The translations under genes were made by a program, and so were the position numbers. A stretch of 64,000 bases of DNA, taken from contig CM077161.1 of the NCBI GenBank assembly GCA_039583875.1, positions 65,973,885 through 66,037,884 on the forward strand. Direction: 5' to 3'. Below, one piece after another: positions 19,786 to 31,898 of this stretch (position 1 is the stretch's first letter; each line of letters starts with the position of its first letter). A model generated the notes under the pieces. The model had not been told where the DNA came from. It made no database searches and worked only from the letters and a program-made list of their open reading frames with translations. The stretch comes from Platanthera guangdongensis (taxonomy: Eukaryota > Streptophyta > Magnoliopsida > Asparagales > Orchidaceae).

Positions 19786-22349
19786 ATGGGTTCAAGAGTG
19801 AACTATAAGGAGCTGGGTGCCATGAAGCTTCCAATCTATAGGAAGGAAGGGTTTGGCATCTAGAAGGAGAGGGTTAGTCTGTTCATGGATGCAGCTAACC
19901 CAAGGATCTTTATCACAGTCAAGGAAGGGACTTTCATCCCAATGAAAGTGTCAGTTCTGCATGCAAATGTCCAGATACCCAAGACCTATTCTAAAATGAT
20001 AAAGGATGAAGTTTCCTTGCCACTATGGAGAAGAGGGCATGCAATATTATAATTAGTACCGTAGATGACTCCAACTTCCAAAATCTAGTATACTGCAAGA
20101 CCTTAAAGGAGATGTGGGACACCTTGGTGATCTACCTGGAGGGTACTAAAGAAGTCAAAGATGACAGAAAGTCTATGCTCAACCAAGAGTATGAAGCTTT
20201 CAGGAAAAAAATACTGACAGCATAGCTGAATGGTATGAGAGATTTTTCAGAATAGTCAATGAGTTGAGGACATATGGCAGAGTCTTCTACACTTAAGAAC
20301 TGAATGACAAGTTTCTCAAGTCTCTAACTAGAGACTGGGATAGTAAAATCAGTGCAATCGGAGAAGTGGCAAAACTTGCAGACACTTCACCACCAACACT
20401 GTTTGGAAAGCTGCTGTCCTATGAAATGCAGCTGACTGCCAGAAAGGAGGAGGAGAAAAATTGAAAGTTTGTGGCCAAAGAAAAATCTGTGGCCTTCAAA
20501 GTAGAAGCCTCAAGGAGGAGCAGAAGGAAGACTCCTTCTCCACCAATGACGTATGCTGAGTATGAATTAGATGACTCAGAGACAAGTACATCAGACTACA
20601 ACATGTCTGATGAGGACCTTGCTGTCTTCTCAGGACAGTTCAGAAATTCTTGAAGAAGAAATATTGGAAGAACATGCCTTCCACCTCCTCTCACCACGAG
20701 AAGAAATCCTCCAAGGAGGACATGTATGGTTCTGAACCTAGTAAATAGATTTCTGCTAGTGTCATCTGTTATTGCTGTAGCAAGCCAGGGCATATTGTAG
20801 TCGACTGCCCAGTGAAGAGAAGAGAGGATGGAGAGAAGAAGCACCATCACCAGCACAAGGGCAAGAAGGAGAAATTCTTCATTGTTAAGAAAAAGAAGAG
20901 TTGGTCTGACTCTTCCTCATCAGAATCAGAACAAGAGGAGGAAGAGAAAGCCTACTTTAGGCTAGCTATAGTTGCATAAGATGAAGTCTATCTTGTTGCC
21001 AGGATAGAAATCAGGGACATTCTTTCACAGCCAGATAGTAATTTAGAGGTGGATAGAGAAGTGGAAGAAGATAGTTGCTGCTATGGGCTGATGGCTAGGA
21101 CTGATGAAGAATCCAGTCAGGATCAGCCTAGTTAACAAGAGGTATATTCTCTGTCTAAGTCCTCTTCTGAGTCAGGCTATGAGACCAGCCCAAATTCTGA
21201 AGCTCATTCATCAAGTGATGAAGGAGATTCTGAATCTGAGGAAGATGTCAATTCTGTAATTTGCAAATATGGTGTCCCTATAACTGCCTTCATCAAAAGC
21301 AAGTTGTTAGCTAAGAAGCAAGCTAAGGAAATTTCCTCCCTTTAGCTTGTTGCTTCCTAGCATGCTGATTCAGCTTCCCTGCTGGATCTGAAGATGAAGG
21401 AAATCAGTGAACTGGAAATTACTTCTTTCATCCAATTAGGCACCATAGAATACCAGAAAAACAAAATAAGAGACCTAGAAGAGCAGCTGGAGAGGGAGAA
21501 GAGGATAGTGATTAGTTATTCAAAGCTAAGTTTAGTGCTACCCTTGATAGAATCCTTCACCTCCAAAAAGGGTAAGAAGGGGTTGGGCTTCAAGCGTGAC
21601 ACCAGCATTGCCAATCCCAAATGAAAGGGCAAATCTCTAGTGCAATAATTAGCCACCAAGCCTCTTGTTCCATTTAAGAGAGTACTGCTACCTTCAAACA
21701 GGTATGACCAAGAAAGTATCTTTGGTCACTGGATGAATGGTAGATCCGCCAAAGGAAATAAAGATGTTCACCACAATGGTGGAAGATATAGCAAGGGTGC
21801 AAGTGCCTTCAAGGCAGCCCATGAGGAAATCCAAATGGCCCATCCTGGACCATTTGTATTTGGCTCACCTGCCCCAACTCTCAAGAACAAGGCAGTTGCC
21901 TGTTCTCAGGATCTCCAAACCCAAAATCAGAGCAGGGACAAGTCTGTTAGTAAGCCAGACTTGGGCATATCTGAGGCCATCAAGAGTATGTTTTCTGAAA
22001 AGAAGACTACTGCTGGTAGGGCTCAAGATATTCCAAGTACTTCAACTGTCAGACATATACTAATTCAGACTGTGGATGGAAGATACAAGAAAAAGGCTGT
22101 TATTATACCTTCTGGACTGAGAGTTGCTGACAAAACTACTATAAGATCAGCTCCTAAAAAAGGTACAACATTCTTGAGGGTTGGTGTTGTGGCAAAGTGG
22201 GCCACTATGCTATAGATTGCTGACACAATACAAGTATGCCAAGAGAAAGAGACAACATACTTGTCAGAAGAGCTGCACGTAGGCATAGTTATTATCAAGC
22301 TAACATAAACCAAGGACCTAATAAGAAATTGGGTCCTAAGATTAACTGA
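19786..22349 (+). pseudogene. gag: Element B gag, degenerate
   Basis: It begins at the ATG at 19786 (MGSRVNYKELG), as in element A. Recognisable parts: Gag core with KEMWDTLV and LNQEYEAF (20025-20225), acidic linker, knuckle 1 CYCCSKPGHIVVDC near 20770-20812, coiled-coil segment at 21394-21560 and knuckle 2 CCGKVGHYAIDC near 22190-22225. At least ten stops or shifts interrupt it. It ends with TGA at 22347-22349, just before the acceptor-like junction. Confidence 0.88.
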
Positions 22350-22366
22350 CTTATGTCTTGCAGGTT
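22341..22366 (+). promoter_or_regulatory. Gag-pol junction of element B: stop plus acceptor-like motif
   Basis: TGA (gag stop), then CTTATGTCTTGCAG, then GTTAG. Pol (VSLNAHNPIWYLDSG) is in the -1 frame relative to gag. The stop, pyrimidine tract and GCAG order is the same as in A, C and D. Confidence 0.5.
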
Positions 22367-23905
22367 AGTCTAAATGCCCATAACCCTATATGGTACTTGG
22401 ACAGTGGATGCTCCAGACACATGACGAGAACACGGAGCATGCTGAAGGAATATACTCTACTAAAGAATGGACCCAAAGTCATCTTTTATGGTTCAGATAG
22501 GGGAGTGACTAAATGGTATGGTAAGATAACAAATGGCATAATCACTATTATACAGGTAGCTTATGTGAAAGGTTTGTAACACAACCTCATAAGCATAAGC
22601 CAGCTATGTGATCTTGGCTATGACATTTCATTCCTTAAGGATTAGTGCCAAATTATGAGGTCAAGTGACCAATGGGTCATCTTGATAGGCACTAGGAGAG
22701 GAAATGTCTATAATCTTAATTTTGCATGTGAAATTAAGGAGTCTCCTACATACCTAGTTGAAAATGAAAAAGTCTCATATTGTGTCCAATGGCATAAGAG
22801 GCTGACTCATCTGAAATACAAGACCATAGGAAAACTCTTTAGTGATGAGTTAGTTAGAAATGACCCTAGGTTGAAATGCACTAAGGAGGGTATTTGCTCT
22901 ACAAACCAAAAGGGTAAACAGACTAAGACCTCTTTCAAGAGCATTGGGGTCAAAGACTCAGTGAGGTGTCTATACCTCCTGCATATGGACTTGTTTGATC
23001 CAATGCCAGTTCGAACTCTAGGTTGGAAAGTCCACACCCTTGTGGTTGTTGATGACTTTTCCAGATTTGCTTGGGTATTCTTTCTTAGGAAGAAATCTAA
23101 TACCCCTGATGCCTTCAAGACATTTATCAAGCAAATTTAGAATGAACTTGACAGTACTGTGGTCAAAATCAGAAGTGACCATGGGATTGAATTTCAGTCT
23201 GAATGCATGATAAGGTTCTGTGAAGAGCAAAGTATTCACCAAGAATTCTCCTCTCCTAGAACACCCCAGCAAAATGGGATTGCTAAGAGTAAAAATATAA
23301 CTCTCATAGACGCTGGTAGGACCTTGTTAAGTGACATATCTCTCCCAGAATATTTCTGGGCTGAGGCAATAATCACTGCATGTCATGTCCTTAAAATGGA
23401 TTCCATCACCAAAATCCACAAGAAAACTCTCTATGATATCTTAAAAGGCAGAAAACCAAACTTATCCTACTTTAGGATTTTTGGTAGCAAGTGATCTGTA
23501 CTGAATAATGGAAAGTCCTATGTGACTAAGTTTGCTGCCAAGTCCTATGAAGGGATGTTTATTGGGTACAGCAACCATAGTAGGGCATATAGAATCTACA
23601 ACTTGACAAGTCAAGTTGTAGAAGAGTCAGTTCATGTTGTCTTTGATGAATCAAACATGATTAATAGTGAGCTTCCTAGCTCCTCTTTTAGTTCTACAAG
23701 CATAGAGAAGGTGATAGACAAGCTTACCATCAAGGAAGTTGATCCAGAAGTCCGAGATAAGGATAAGAATGTGTACTATCCAGAGGATGCACAAGACACA
23801 GAAGTGGTGGATGAAGTTCAACCAGATGAGCCACAAATTCTTAAGAAGGTGAAGCAAGGTTTCCTCTAGCTGTAAGGCTTCTGAGGGATCACCCAGTGCA
23901 CCGGA
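22358..23905 (+). pseudogene. pol: Element B pol part 1: protease and integrase
   Basis: Aspartic protease WYLDSGCSRHMT, pre-integrase region with HKRLTHL and KGKQTK, integrase core with MDLFDP, IRSDHG and PQQNGIAKSKN. In-frame stops occur near 22578, 23138 and 23492. The linker ends at LRDHP, where the solo LTR interrupts the frame. Confidence 0.9.
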
Positions 23906-25314
23906 TGTTGGGTCCATTGATCTCCATGGCCTAGATTTGTTTGAAGTCAAACAAGTCAATGATATACACACTAGTTGTATTTGATGTGTGTTTGAGTTTA
24001 TGCATGCATGTTAGTCCCTATCACAATGATTGGACAAGTGGACTCAAGTAGGCTGTGGATAGGCAAGAATTTGCTTAAGTCCATAGGCATTGAGTGAAGC
24101 AAGCTCACTCAATGCCAGATCCATTAAGGAATAAAGCTGGACAAATAAATTATTCTAAGTCTACAGGCATTGAGTAAAGTAAGCTCACTCAACGCCAGAT
24201 GCAAGGGAAGATGCTGGATAGGCTGGAAATCGCCTAAGTCCATAGGCATTGAGTGAAGTCTATTCACTCAATGTCAGGTAAGTAAAATCATTGAATATAG
24301 CTAGGTTAGTTTAAGTCTAACGATTGAAAAGCTAAAAAATATAGATAAGACCACATGCATTGATTGTAGTCTACTCACTTAACATCATATAGCAAAACAT
24401 TGCGAGACAGGCTGAGGCAGTCAAAGCCTAAGGAGAAATTTACTGAAGTGTGGCTAAGTCCACAGGCGTTGAGTGAATTGTACTCACTCAACGCTATACA
24501 ACATAATTCGTTGAGTATTGCTCGGTCAGTCAAAGACATAAAAAATTTGTATAGATAATTTACTAAGTCCATAGGTGTTGAGAGAGGCAAGCTCACTCAA
24601 CACCATGCGATAAATAGCATTGACTAAACCTTAGTCAGTCAGAGATAGTGTTTCCCACATTTCTACAAGCTACTTCCAGCACAAGCAACCCAGTACTGAT
24701 GACCTTGTCAACTTGTTGCTATGAAGAATATAGGTCTGAAATCTACTCAGCCAGGAAGACAGACACAGAGCTTTTTCTTTGGTGTTTGATAGTTTCAAAT
24801 CACTGTTATTTTTTATAGGATCGTTTTGGATATGAGTTATAGGCCTGATCTCTAAAGGCTGAGAGTGTAGGATTCTTGTGAGAATCTGAGTGGTAGGCCT
24901 ATATTATAAAGGCTAAGGTAGGATTCCTGTGAGAATCTGAGTGGTTGGCATGTGTTATAAAGGCTGAGCTAGTATCTAGTTGGGATCTGAGTGGTAGGGC
25001 ATATTGCCTGAGCTGTAAGTCTTGAAGAAGACTGAGTGGTCCTGCGGGATCATTTTGTAAGCTCCTTGGAGCCGAGTTTTGGGGGAAGAGTCCTGTCTAA
25101 CATACTGTTAGAAGGGCGTAGAGGGACAGTGAGCGTACCCAAACTCCAGGGAACCGCTATAAAATATTTGTGTCATCTGGTTGATGTTCTTGAAAGCTTA
25201 ATCTAACAAATCACCAAGCACAGTAAATAAGGTATAGGTCTAGATAATTAAAAAGAGACCTAAAACTATTCACCCCCATTAGGTGTTAGCTGACCTTGAA
25301 AACAAAGTCTTTCA
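23906..25314 (+). mobile_element. Solo LTR of a B-like copia family
   Basis: 1409 bp, TGTTGGGTCCATTGATC...CTTTCA. It is flanked by CCGGA (23901-23905) and CCAGA (25315-25319), a 5-bp duplication with one difference. It carries the same GCATTGAGTGAAG / CTCACTCAA hairpin array (24085-24610) and TATA block (25131-25166) as element B, but is clearly diverged from B's LTRs. There is no internal sequence, so it was left by LTR-LTR recombination. Confidence 0.93.
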
Positions 25315-26175
25315 CCAGATCATTGGTGATGCAAGTCAAAGAGTGATGACATGGAGCAGAAGCCTGAATATAGTCTTATACTCAAATTTTCTATCACAAG
25401 TAGTGCCCAAGAAGTTTGAAGAGGCAATTAAAGACCAAGACTGGATTGGAGCAATGCTAGATGAACTGAACTAGTTCAAGAGATTTAAGGTATGGAAGCT
25501 GGCTACCAGACCACAAAGACATAATGTCATTGAAATCAAGTGGATATACAAGAACAAACTTGATGAAAATGGCATTATAGTTAATAATATGGCTAGACTG
25601 GTGGCTAAAGGATACATTCAAGAAGAATGAATAGATTTTATCAGACATTTGCCTAGTAGCTAGATTGGAAGCTATAAGACTCCTCCTTGTATTTGTTGCC
25701 TACCAAGGATTAAAAGTCTACCAGATGGATGTGAAGTCAACCTTCCTGAATGGGGACTTAAAAAATGAAGTTCATGTATAATAGCCATCGAGTTTTGTTG
25801 ACTATAACTCTCCTGATTTAGTTTATAAACTTAGGAAAGCTCTATATAGGTTGAAGCAAGACCCTAGAGCATGGTATGAGACTTTTTCTAGTTTCCTCAT
25901 TGTGAACAAATTCTCAAGGGGGAAAATAGACATGACCCAATTCCTAAGGGAATATAAGGGCAAGATCATCCTAGTCCAGATATATGTTGATGACATTTTC
26001 TTTGGATCTACTGATGACATCCTTTGCAGGAAGTTTGCTAAACTTATGCATGAGAAGTTTGAGATGAGCAGTATGAGTGTGCTCAAGTTTTTCTTGGGAC
26101 TCCAAGATAGACAGACAGATGATGGTCTATACATATCCCAGTCAAAGTTCATCAGGGAGTTGATTAAAAATATGG
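25315..26175 (+). pseudogene. pol: Element B pol part 2: reverse transcriptase
   Basis: It continues exactly where part 1 stopped (QIIGD ... SRSLN). RT motifs: KKFEEAIKD, MDVKS, ALYRLKQDPRAWYET, the catalytic YVDD box and LKFFLGLQ. Stops and shifts are frequent in 25450-25850. It ends at the insertion point of element C. Confidence 0.9.
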
Positions 26176-28269
26176 TGAAAGTGAGAGTTAGATCTGAAAT
26201 ACTCTAGAGGGGGGGGGGGGTGAATAGAGTATTCTTAAAAATTTCTTAACTACTATTACAGCTTTTGTTGTAAAGCAAAAGTGCAGAAATTAATAACCCA
26301 GTAAACAGTAAAACTAAATCACAAGCACAACAAGAATAAAAGAAAAGGAGACAACCAGATGACATAAGAATTTTATAGTGGTTCCCCAACCTGGGTACAT
26401 CCACTCTTCTACCAACATTGGTAGGAATCCACTCAGATTTTTGATCAGGTGTCTGACACCAATGAGCTTTTGATCAGGTGCTCAAAAACCAACCCAAGTC
26501 TTTTGATCAGGAGACTTGCAACCAAGGAATCACTTTTGAAGGGAGATGACAACCCTTTATAGAGATGGGGGTGAGAGAGTGATGGAAGTCTTCTTTTCTC
26601 AATCACAATGAGAAGACTATGTGGATTCAATGATATTGTCAAAGCTCCCCCTGAGATGAAAAAGGGTACAGGAGAACTGGAGCTTTGCACAGGGTGATAG
26701 GCCTTCAATTGAGAGAATTGATCCAGGAGCTTTAGATTGATAGTGCTTGAATGTCTTTAGGAAGGTCCTGGAGAAGAAGAACAGGAAGACTCTTGATTTG
26801 AAAAATGTTTTCTTCTTGCTTCTTCTTCAAATTACTGACAGAATGAAAAAGCTGATGATGATCTGCTTCAGAATATTTTTTTATGAAAAATAGGAATGAT
26901 CTTTTCTGTCTCTACATCTGAATGCCTCTCAGTCAGCTGTAAAGCTTTCTCTATGTCTCTCTTAATTAATTCTCTGTGTATCTGTGTGTCTGTGTCCGTT
27001 ATTCTCTTCTTCTCTATCTGTCAAACATTTGAATTTCTTTGCAATTAATGCTAACAGCCTTGAGAATAATCGGCATTGATTTATTTCCCCAACTGTCCCG
27101 TGGAAAAACGACAAGCAATAATCCTTGGAGAAGACCATAATTAATGCTCCTTCTAACGGATACATTCAGAGAATGTTAGAGCATTAATTACCCAGGAATT
27201 ATAGCATTAGAGTGCGGACAGAAGGCCGGAAATAACTAAGTCTAGAATCGTCGAGCAGATAGCAGAATTCGATGAACTGAGTTCACAGTTCATCGAGCTG
27301 AGATATTGTATTCGTTGACCTGACAGCTTTTGTTCATCGAGCTGAGTTCCATGATCGTCGAGCTGAAAACTAAACTGCTGTCTCTTTTGATCTTTACCTA
27401 TTCGTCGAGCTGGTAAATATGTTCGTCGAATGGAGTTCAGCAATTATTTTAGAGTTGTCAAATATCCTGTGTCGACACAATTGCTCTTGTATGTCGACAC
27501 AAATCTTCTGTGTGGTGTCGACATAACCTTTCCACAATGTCGACTGATGATCTTGGTGTCGACACAAGTTCTTCTAGTGTCGACTCAGTTGGTGTCGACA
27601 TATACTCTGAGTGTCGACATAAATCTTCTGGTTCCAAAATTCGTCGGGCAGAGAACAGGGTTCGTCGACCTGAGACTGGAGAATATAGTCTCGACAGAAT
27701 GCTGTGATAGTCCAAAGATTTGTTGACCAAAGAATGGTGTTCATCGAGCTAAGTCTGGAGAACCTTGAATTCGTCGAGCTGAGAATGATTCTGGACTTAG
27801 AAACTATTTGATGAACCTCTTGCAATAGAGTTGAAGTGAAGGTCCAGGAATCGTCGAGCAAAGAATGAAGTTCGTCGACCTGAGAACTAGGTTCATCGAC
27901 CTGAGTCTAGAGAGCAGTCCGGACTTAAAATTCTGAAGGTGGAATCCAAGGATCGTCGATCTGGACTGAAGTTCGTCAAGCTCAGCTCAGAGAATATTTC
28001 TCTAAGATCGTCGAGCTGAGAATGACTATCGTCGACCAGAGTTCAACGAACGTCGAACTCATTTTACTTAGTCTCTTGAGAAATCTCTGAATCTTGAGGA
28101 AAACTTTATGTCTTGAGTCTCTGGCAGTCTGATGTTGGCTTGTCCATGTGATGTTGACTCTTAGGACTTAGCCTAGACTCTAGGACACAACTTTGATCCT
28201 GGCTATACATGTTGGGTCACATCATCCTAAGTTTGTGAATCTAGCCCAAATCAAACTAGGGATCCAACA
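26176..28269 (-). repeat. Element C 3' LTR
   Basis: 2094 bp. TATA block at 26369-26405, a 12-G run near 26209 (C in sense) and palindrome array at 27230-28060. A separate block of the element A motif, GTGTCGACAC and variants, lies at about 27469-27625. The partner LTR is 37304-39396 (2093 bp). Confidence 0.95.
27230..28060. repeat. TTCGTCGA palindrome array with an embedded GTGTCGACAC block, element C 3' LTR
   Basis: Dozens of TTCGTCGA(G/A/C)CTGA or reverse-complement copies spaced about 25-40 bp, many in facing pairs. From 27469 to 27625 the motif switches to the element A type: two perfect GTGTCGACAC and six one-base variants. The same composite occurs in the 5' LTR at about 38370-39185, with the GTGTCGACAC block at 38595-38755. 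Confidence 0.9.
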
Positions 28270-28285
28270 ATCTCCCCCTATTTGG
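28270..28285 (-). promoter_or_regulatory. Polypurine tract, element C
   Basis: The sense strand reads CAAATAGGGGGAGAT before TGTTGGATCCC. Same core as in A, B and D. Confidence 0.9.
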
Positions 28286-28453
28286 GTGAGGTCACTAATA
28301 GACTCAAAATAAAGCATAAAGTAAACAAAGCGGGAAAAAGATATATCTGGCAGGGATAATTAACACATGCAGCATATATATTTACATAAAAGCTTTGTTC
28401 AGACAATAAGAGATAGTTTAAGATAGAAAGACAGAAATAAAATAGTTCATATT

Positions 28454-31400
28454 TCACTTCTTTTGCTTTTTCTCTTGATGCTTTAAGTCCTTGCCCTTAT
28501 CTCCTTGCTTGGTGAAGACTATTTCCCTGTTTGGATTTGAATCTTGTGCCATAGTCATTGTTATGTCAGCAGCCCCTATAATCTTTAGAGATGTACCTCT
28601 ATCGACCACTGCTTCAGGATGCAATTTCATATAATCATCAACATTAAATATTCTGTTAGCCTTATCAAACCTTTTCAGATCTTCTCTCATGTACTTGGAC
28701 ATTGTAGTGTATTCAGAAGTATCCTTTCCTTCAGCCTTTGCCTTGTTGATCATAGAGAGGCCTACTAGTTCCTGTAACCTGGCCATTCTAGTTGTGTTGG
28801 CTGTTTCTGGATCTTCATAAGGAACATGAGGAGAGAGTGGCCTTTTAGGACTTTCAGCTTGTTGATGTTGTTGATGTTGATGTTGTTTTCCTGAAGATTG
28901 TTGCCTATGCTAGCTGCTTTCATGATGAGATCTCCCTTGATGTCTTTGATATGTTTGCATAGGGGGCAGATCTTTGAGAACTAGAACCAGAAGCAGTAGA
29001 TGCAGGAGGAGGAGGAGGTGGTGGATCTTTCCTATAACTTTGAACTGGTGGAGGAGAGTATCTTCTACTTTTCTTCCTTTTCCTTTTGCTGATTCTTAGA
29101 AAGCCACATCCATGCTGGCATCCCCTTGTATGGAGTTATCTTTTGAAGAATGTAGTAAGGAGTGTCATTATTTAGATTAGGCTTAGGAGCAGGAGGAGGA
29201 GGAGCTTTTCTTTTCTTTGAAACTTACTTCTTCTTCTTTGTATCCTCCTCATCTGAATCCTCATCCTCATATTCATCATCATCATTGTTAGAACCCTGAG
29301 GGTTATCATATAGATCATCCCGAGCTTTCAAAGCTTTAGCAGAAATAGCAGGTTTTTCTGGAGCAGGAGCAGGAGTTGCAACAAGAACTGGAGTTTCAGC
29401 AGAAGTTGGAGGAGAAGCTACACAAAAATCAGAACTAATTTGGACAGAGCTTTCAGCTGCTGCCTTATTTTCATCTACAATATCAGCCAAGATCAATTCA
29501 TCTAGATCTGGCATTGGAGAGTCATCCATTATAAAAGTTGGTCCTGAAGATATTATTGAGGAAGAGGGAACAATTACTACTACTGGAGGGGAAGTGATTA
29601 CTGACTGTGCAATAGCAAAACTGTCCTTAAGTTGCTTAACAACTTCTGAAGAGATGGGGGAAGTATATGGTATAATAGCCAAGGATGGCTTAGTGATCTC
29701 AGCTGGAAGATAATACATATGTACAGTATAGAAAATACTCAACGATTGTTCTAAATTAACTGTGGGATTAAGAATGAAATCACCAACAGTATTAGATTCT
29801 TTAGAGTCTGATTCATCATCAAAATCAATATTTGTCTCAATAAAATCAATAAAATCTTTATCAATGTATTCTGTACATTCTGCTGCTGTGTCTGAAGATA
29901 CTGCTGTTGCTGTAGCTGAAGCATCTGGTGCTGGAGCCATATCAGTCTCAATAAAATCAATCAAATCTTTATCAATATATTCTGTATATTCTGCTGTTGT
30001 GTCTGAAGCTACTACTATTGTTGTAGCTGAAGCATCTGGTGCTTGAGCCTTTGGAGCTGTAGTTGCTGCTTCATCATCAGGCATCTCCCCCTGCATGGTT
30101 TCAGTAGGGCCTGAAGCCATACCCCTGACCGAGGAGGGGGCAGCAGTAAGAGCAAAGATTTTGTCAAAGAGAGAAGATATGGTGGTAGCAAGAGGTGTAA
30201 GGGCCTCTACTATAAGGGACTTGAGGAGGGGAGTGATGATGGAAATGATGGAAGATATGGTGGAGGAATCCAATGATGGAGTGGGAGATGGTAGTGCAAA
30301 AGGTGTAGAAGTGGGAACTATGGGAGGGATAGAAAGTATAGCATCAGGGAGTTGAACATCTGGAGAGATGGTAGATGTTGATGGGGATGGATGGGTGGCA
30401 TCTTGCATGATGGTGTCTGTTGGTAGATGATAAGAGGGTATTGAGGATAGATGTGGGGGAAGAGGAGATTGTGGTGGTGTAGGAATGTAAGTGTCATGGT
30501 GGGAATCAAGAGATGTTGGTTGTTGTTCTTGAAGAGGGGAAGATGGATTGTCAGTGATATCAAGTGGTGGAGAGGGAGCTGGTGAAGCATGTGGAGATAG
30601 AGGTGGAGTAGGAACATGAGTATGTTGTTGGGGTTGTGGTGTGGAAGAGATAATGGGATAGGAAGTGAGTTGTTTTGCTGGAAGGGTGCTAGAAGAGATG
30701 GTGGTGTTGGATGAAGCTCTTCAGCAGGTAGGGGAGTGGCTTTAACAGCCTGGTGCCTTCAGAAGCTGGGGTGGAAGAGGTAGAAGCCTTAGTGGGCTTT
30801 GTGATTGTCCTCTCCCACCTGCCAAATAAGGCACAGGTGAGCCTTTTACTGGCACTGATGCATATGGTCTGGGAGACCAGTGATTCAGCAGCCTTTTCCT
30901 TGAGGAAGATCCTAGGATCCTTCCAAAACACACTTCTTTCTTGTTATTTTTCTTCTTTATCAAATCAAAGAGGATCTAAGCCCAGTCCACTTGCTTCTTA
31001 TTTATTACTGCACACATGACCAAGAACTGATGTCTGGTGATGTAGTCATGGGCAGTATGCTTGCCAAGTAAGGCCTTCCCAACAATGTCTGCCAGAAACT
31101 TGTATGCTGCAGACAGATGCTTTTTCAACAACTTATTTGGGTTGTCACCAGCATAACCCATCAGATTCAGCATCATATCAAACTCTTCAGAATCAATTTC
31201 TAATTCCTCTTCGCCATTTGTTAAACCAAAGATTTCAGTTAAAACTGCGGGGGTTAAGGAGATAGTGTTACCGGCGATTGATCCTGTCATAGTATTGTCC
31301 TCAGAAGTGGATGAAGTATAGACCCATTCTCTGATTTCTGTTTCTGCCAAATTTATCCTGGTAGTCATCAGGTTCTTCAGATTCTGTTCTTCCAAAAGTT

Positions 31401-31476
31401 CCAGAATATAAAGAAAGATTGGATCTGAGTGCTGGAATGAGTCAAAGTCGACATAAAATCCAGTGTCAAACTTCAT
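28454..31476 (-). pseudogene. Element C extra (env-position) ORF, broken
   Basis: About 1000 codons between pol and the 3' LTR, starting at the ATG at 31476 (MKFDTGFY). The N-terminal domain is related to the A and D proteins through KFLADIVGKALLGK and HDYIT. A TAG at about 30976 ends the first segment (DWA), where A and D continue. The middle (30408-29224) is proline-, serine- and threonine-rich and acidic, with a 111-bp (37-residue) tandem duplication starting at 29834 and 29945. The C-terminal piece (28786-28454) is rich in charged residues. It lacks a visible signal peptide or membrane helix. It is more diverged from A and D than they are from each other. Function unknown. Confidence 0.72.
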
Positions 31477-31499
31477 AGCGGCAGAACTCCTGGTGGAAT

Positions 31500-31890
31500 C
31501 GACATGGAATCACCTGCAAATGAGAGAAACGGCGATCAAGTGCAAGAGAACAGAAAGCACAGGACGGAGGTCGAAGAAAACCTAGATATAAGGTTTTCAA
31601 GAATATAAATCGACAGACTCCGTTCCACGAAAATGAAATTAATTCTTCGAGCTGAGATCGAAGAAATAAGTTTGACTAAAATAATTCGTCGATCTTGTCC
31701 TAAAGAATTGAAAATAGTTCATCGAACTCCGTTCGACGAATATCTTCTGAAGCAAGTTCGTCGAACTCCGTTCGACGAATATTGTTTCACTCATAGAGAG
31801 TTCGTCGATCTCCGTTCGGCGAATATCTCTCAAACTTTCAATGGTTTGTCGAACTCAGTTCGACGAACTCTGGAAAATTCGTCGACTACA
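31500..31890 (-). promoter_or_regulatory. Palindrome array and TATA-like box upstream of the element C extra ORF
   Basis: Between the pol stop (31899) and the extra ORF lie several TTCGTCGA(A) and TTCGACGAA sites. Two are perfect facing pairs of the form TTCGTCGAAC, 3 nt, GTTCGACGAA-type. This is the motif of the element's own LTR. A sense TATATCTAGG is at 31581-31590, 114 nt before the ATG. CGTTTCTCTCATTTGCAG, a good 3' splice-site-like tract, ends at 31514. The order matches element A. Confidence 0.6.
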
Positions 31891-31898
31891 GATAGAAA

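Noticed and set aside
30095..30355. Plus-strand open frames over 29762-30355
   Set aside because: Shadows of the repetitive extra ORF of element C on the other strand.
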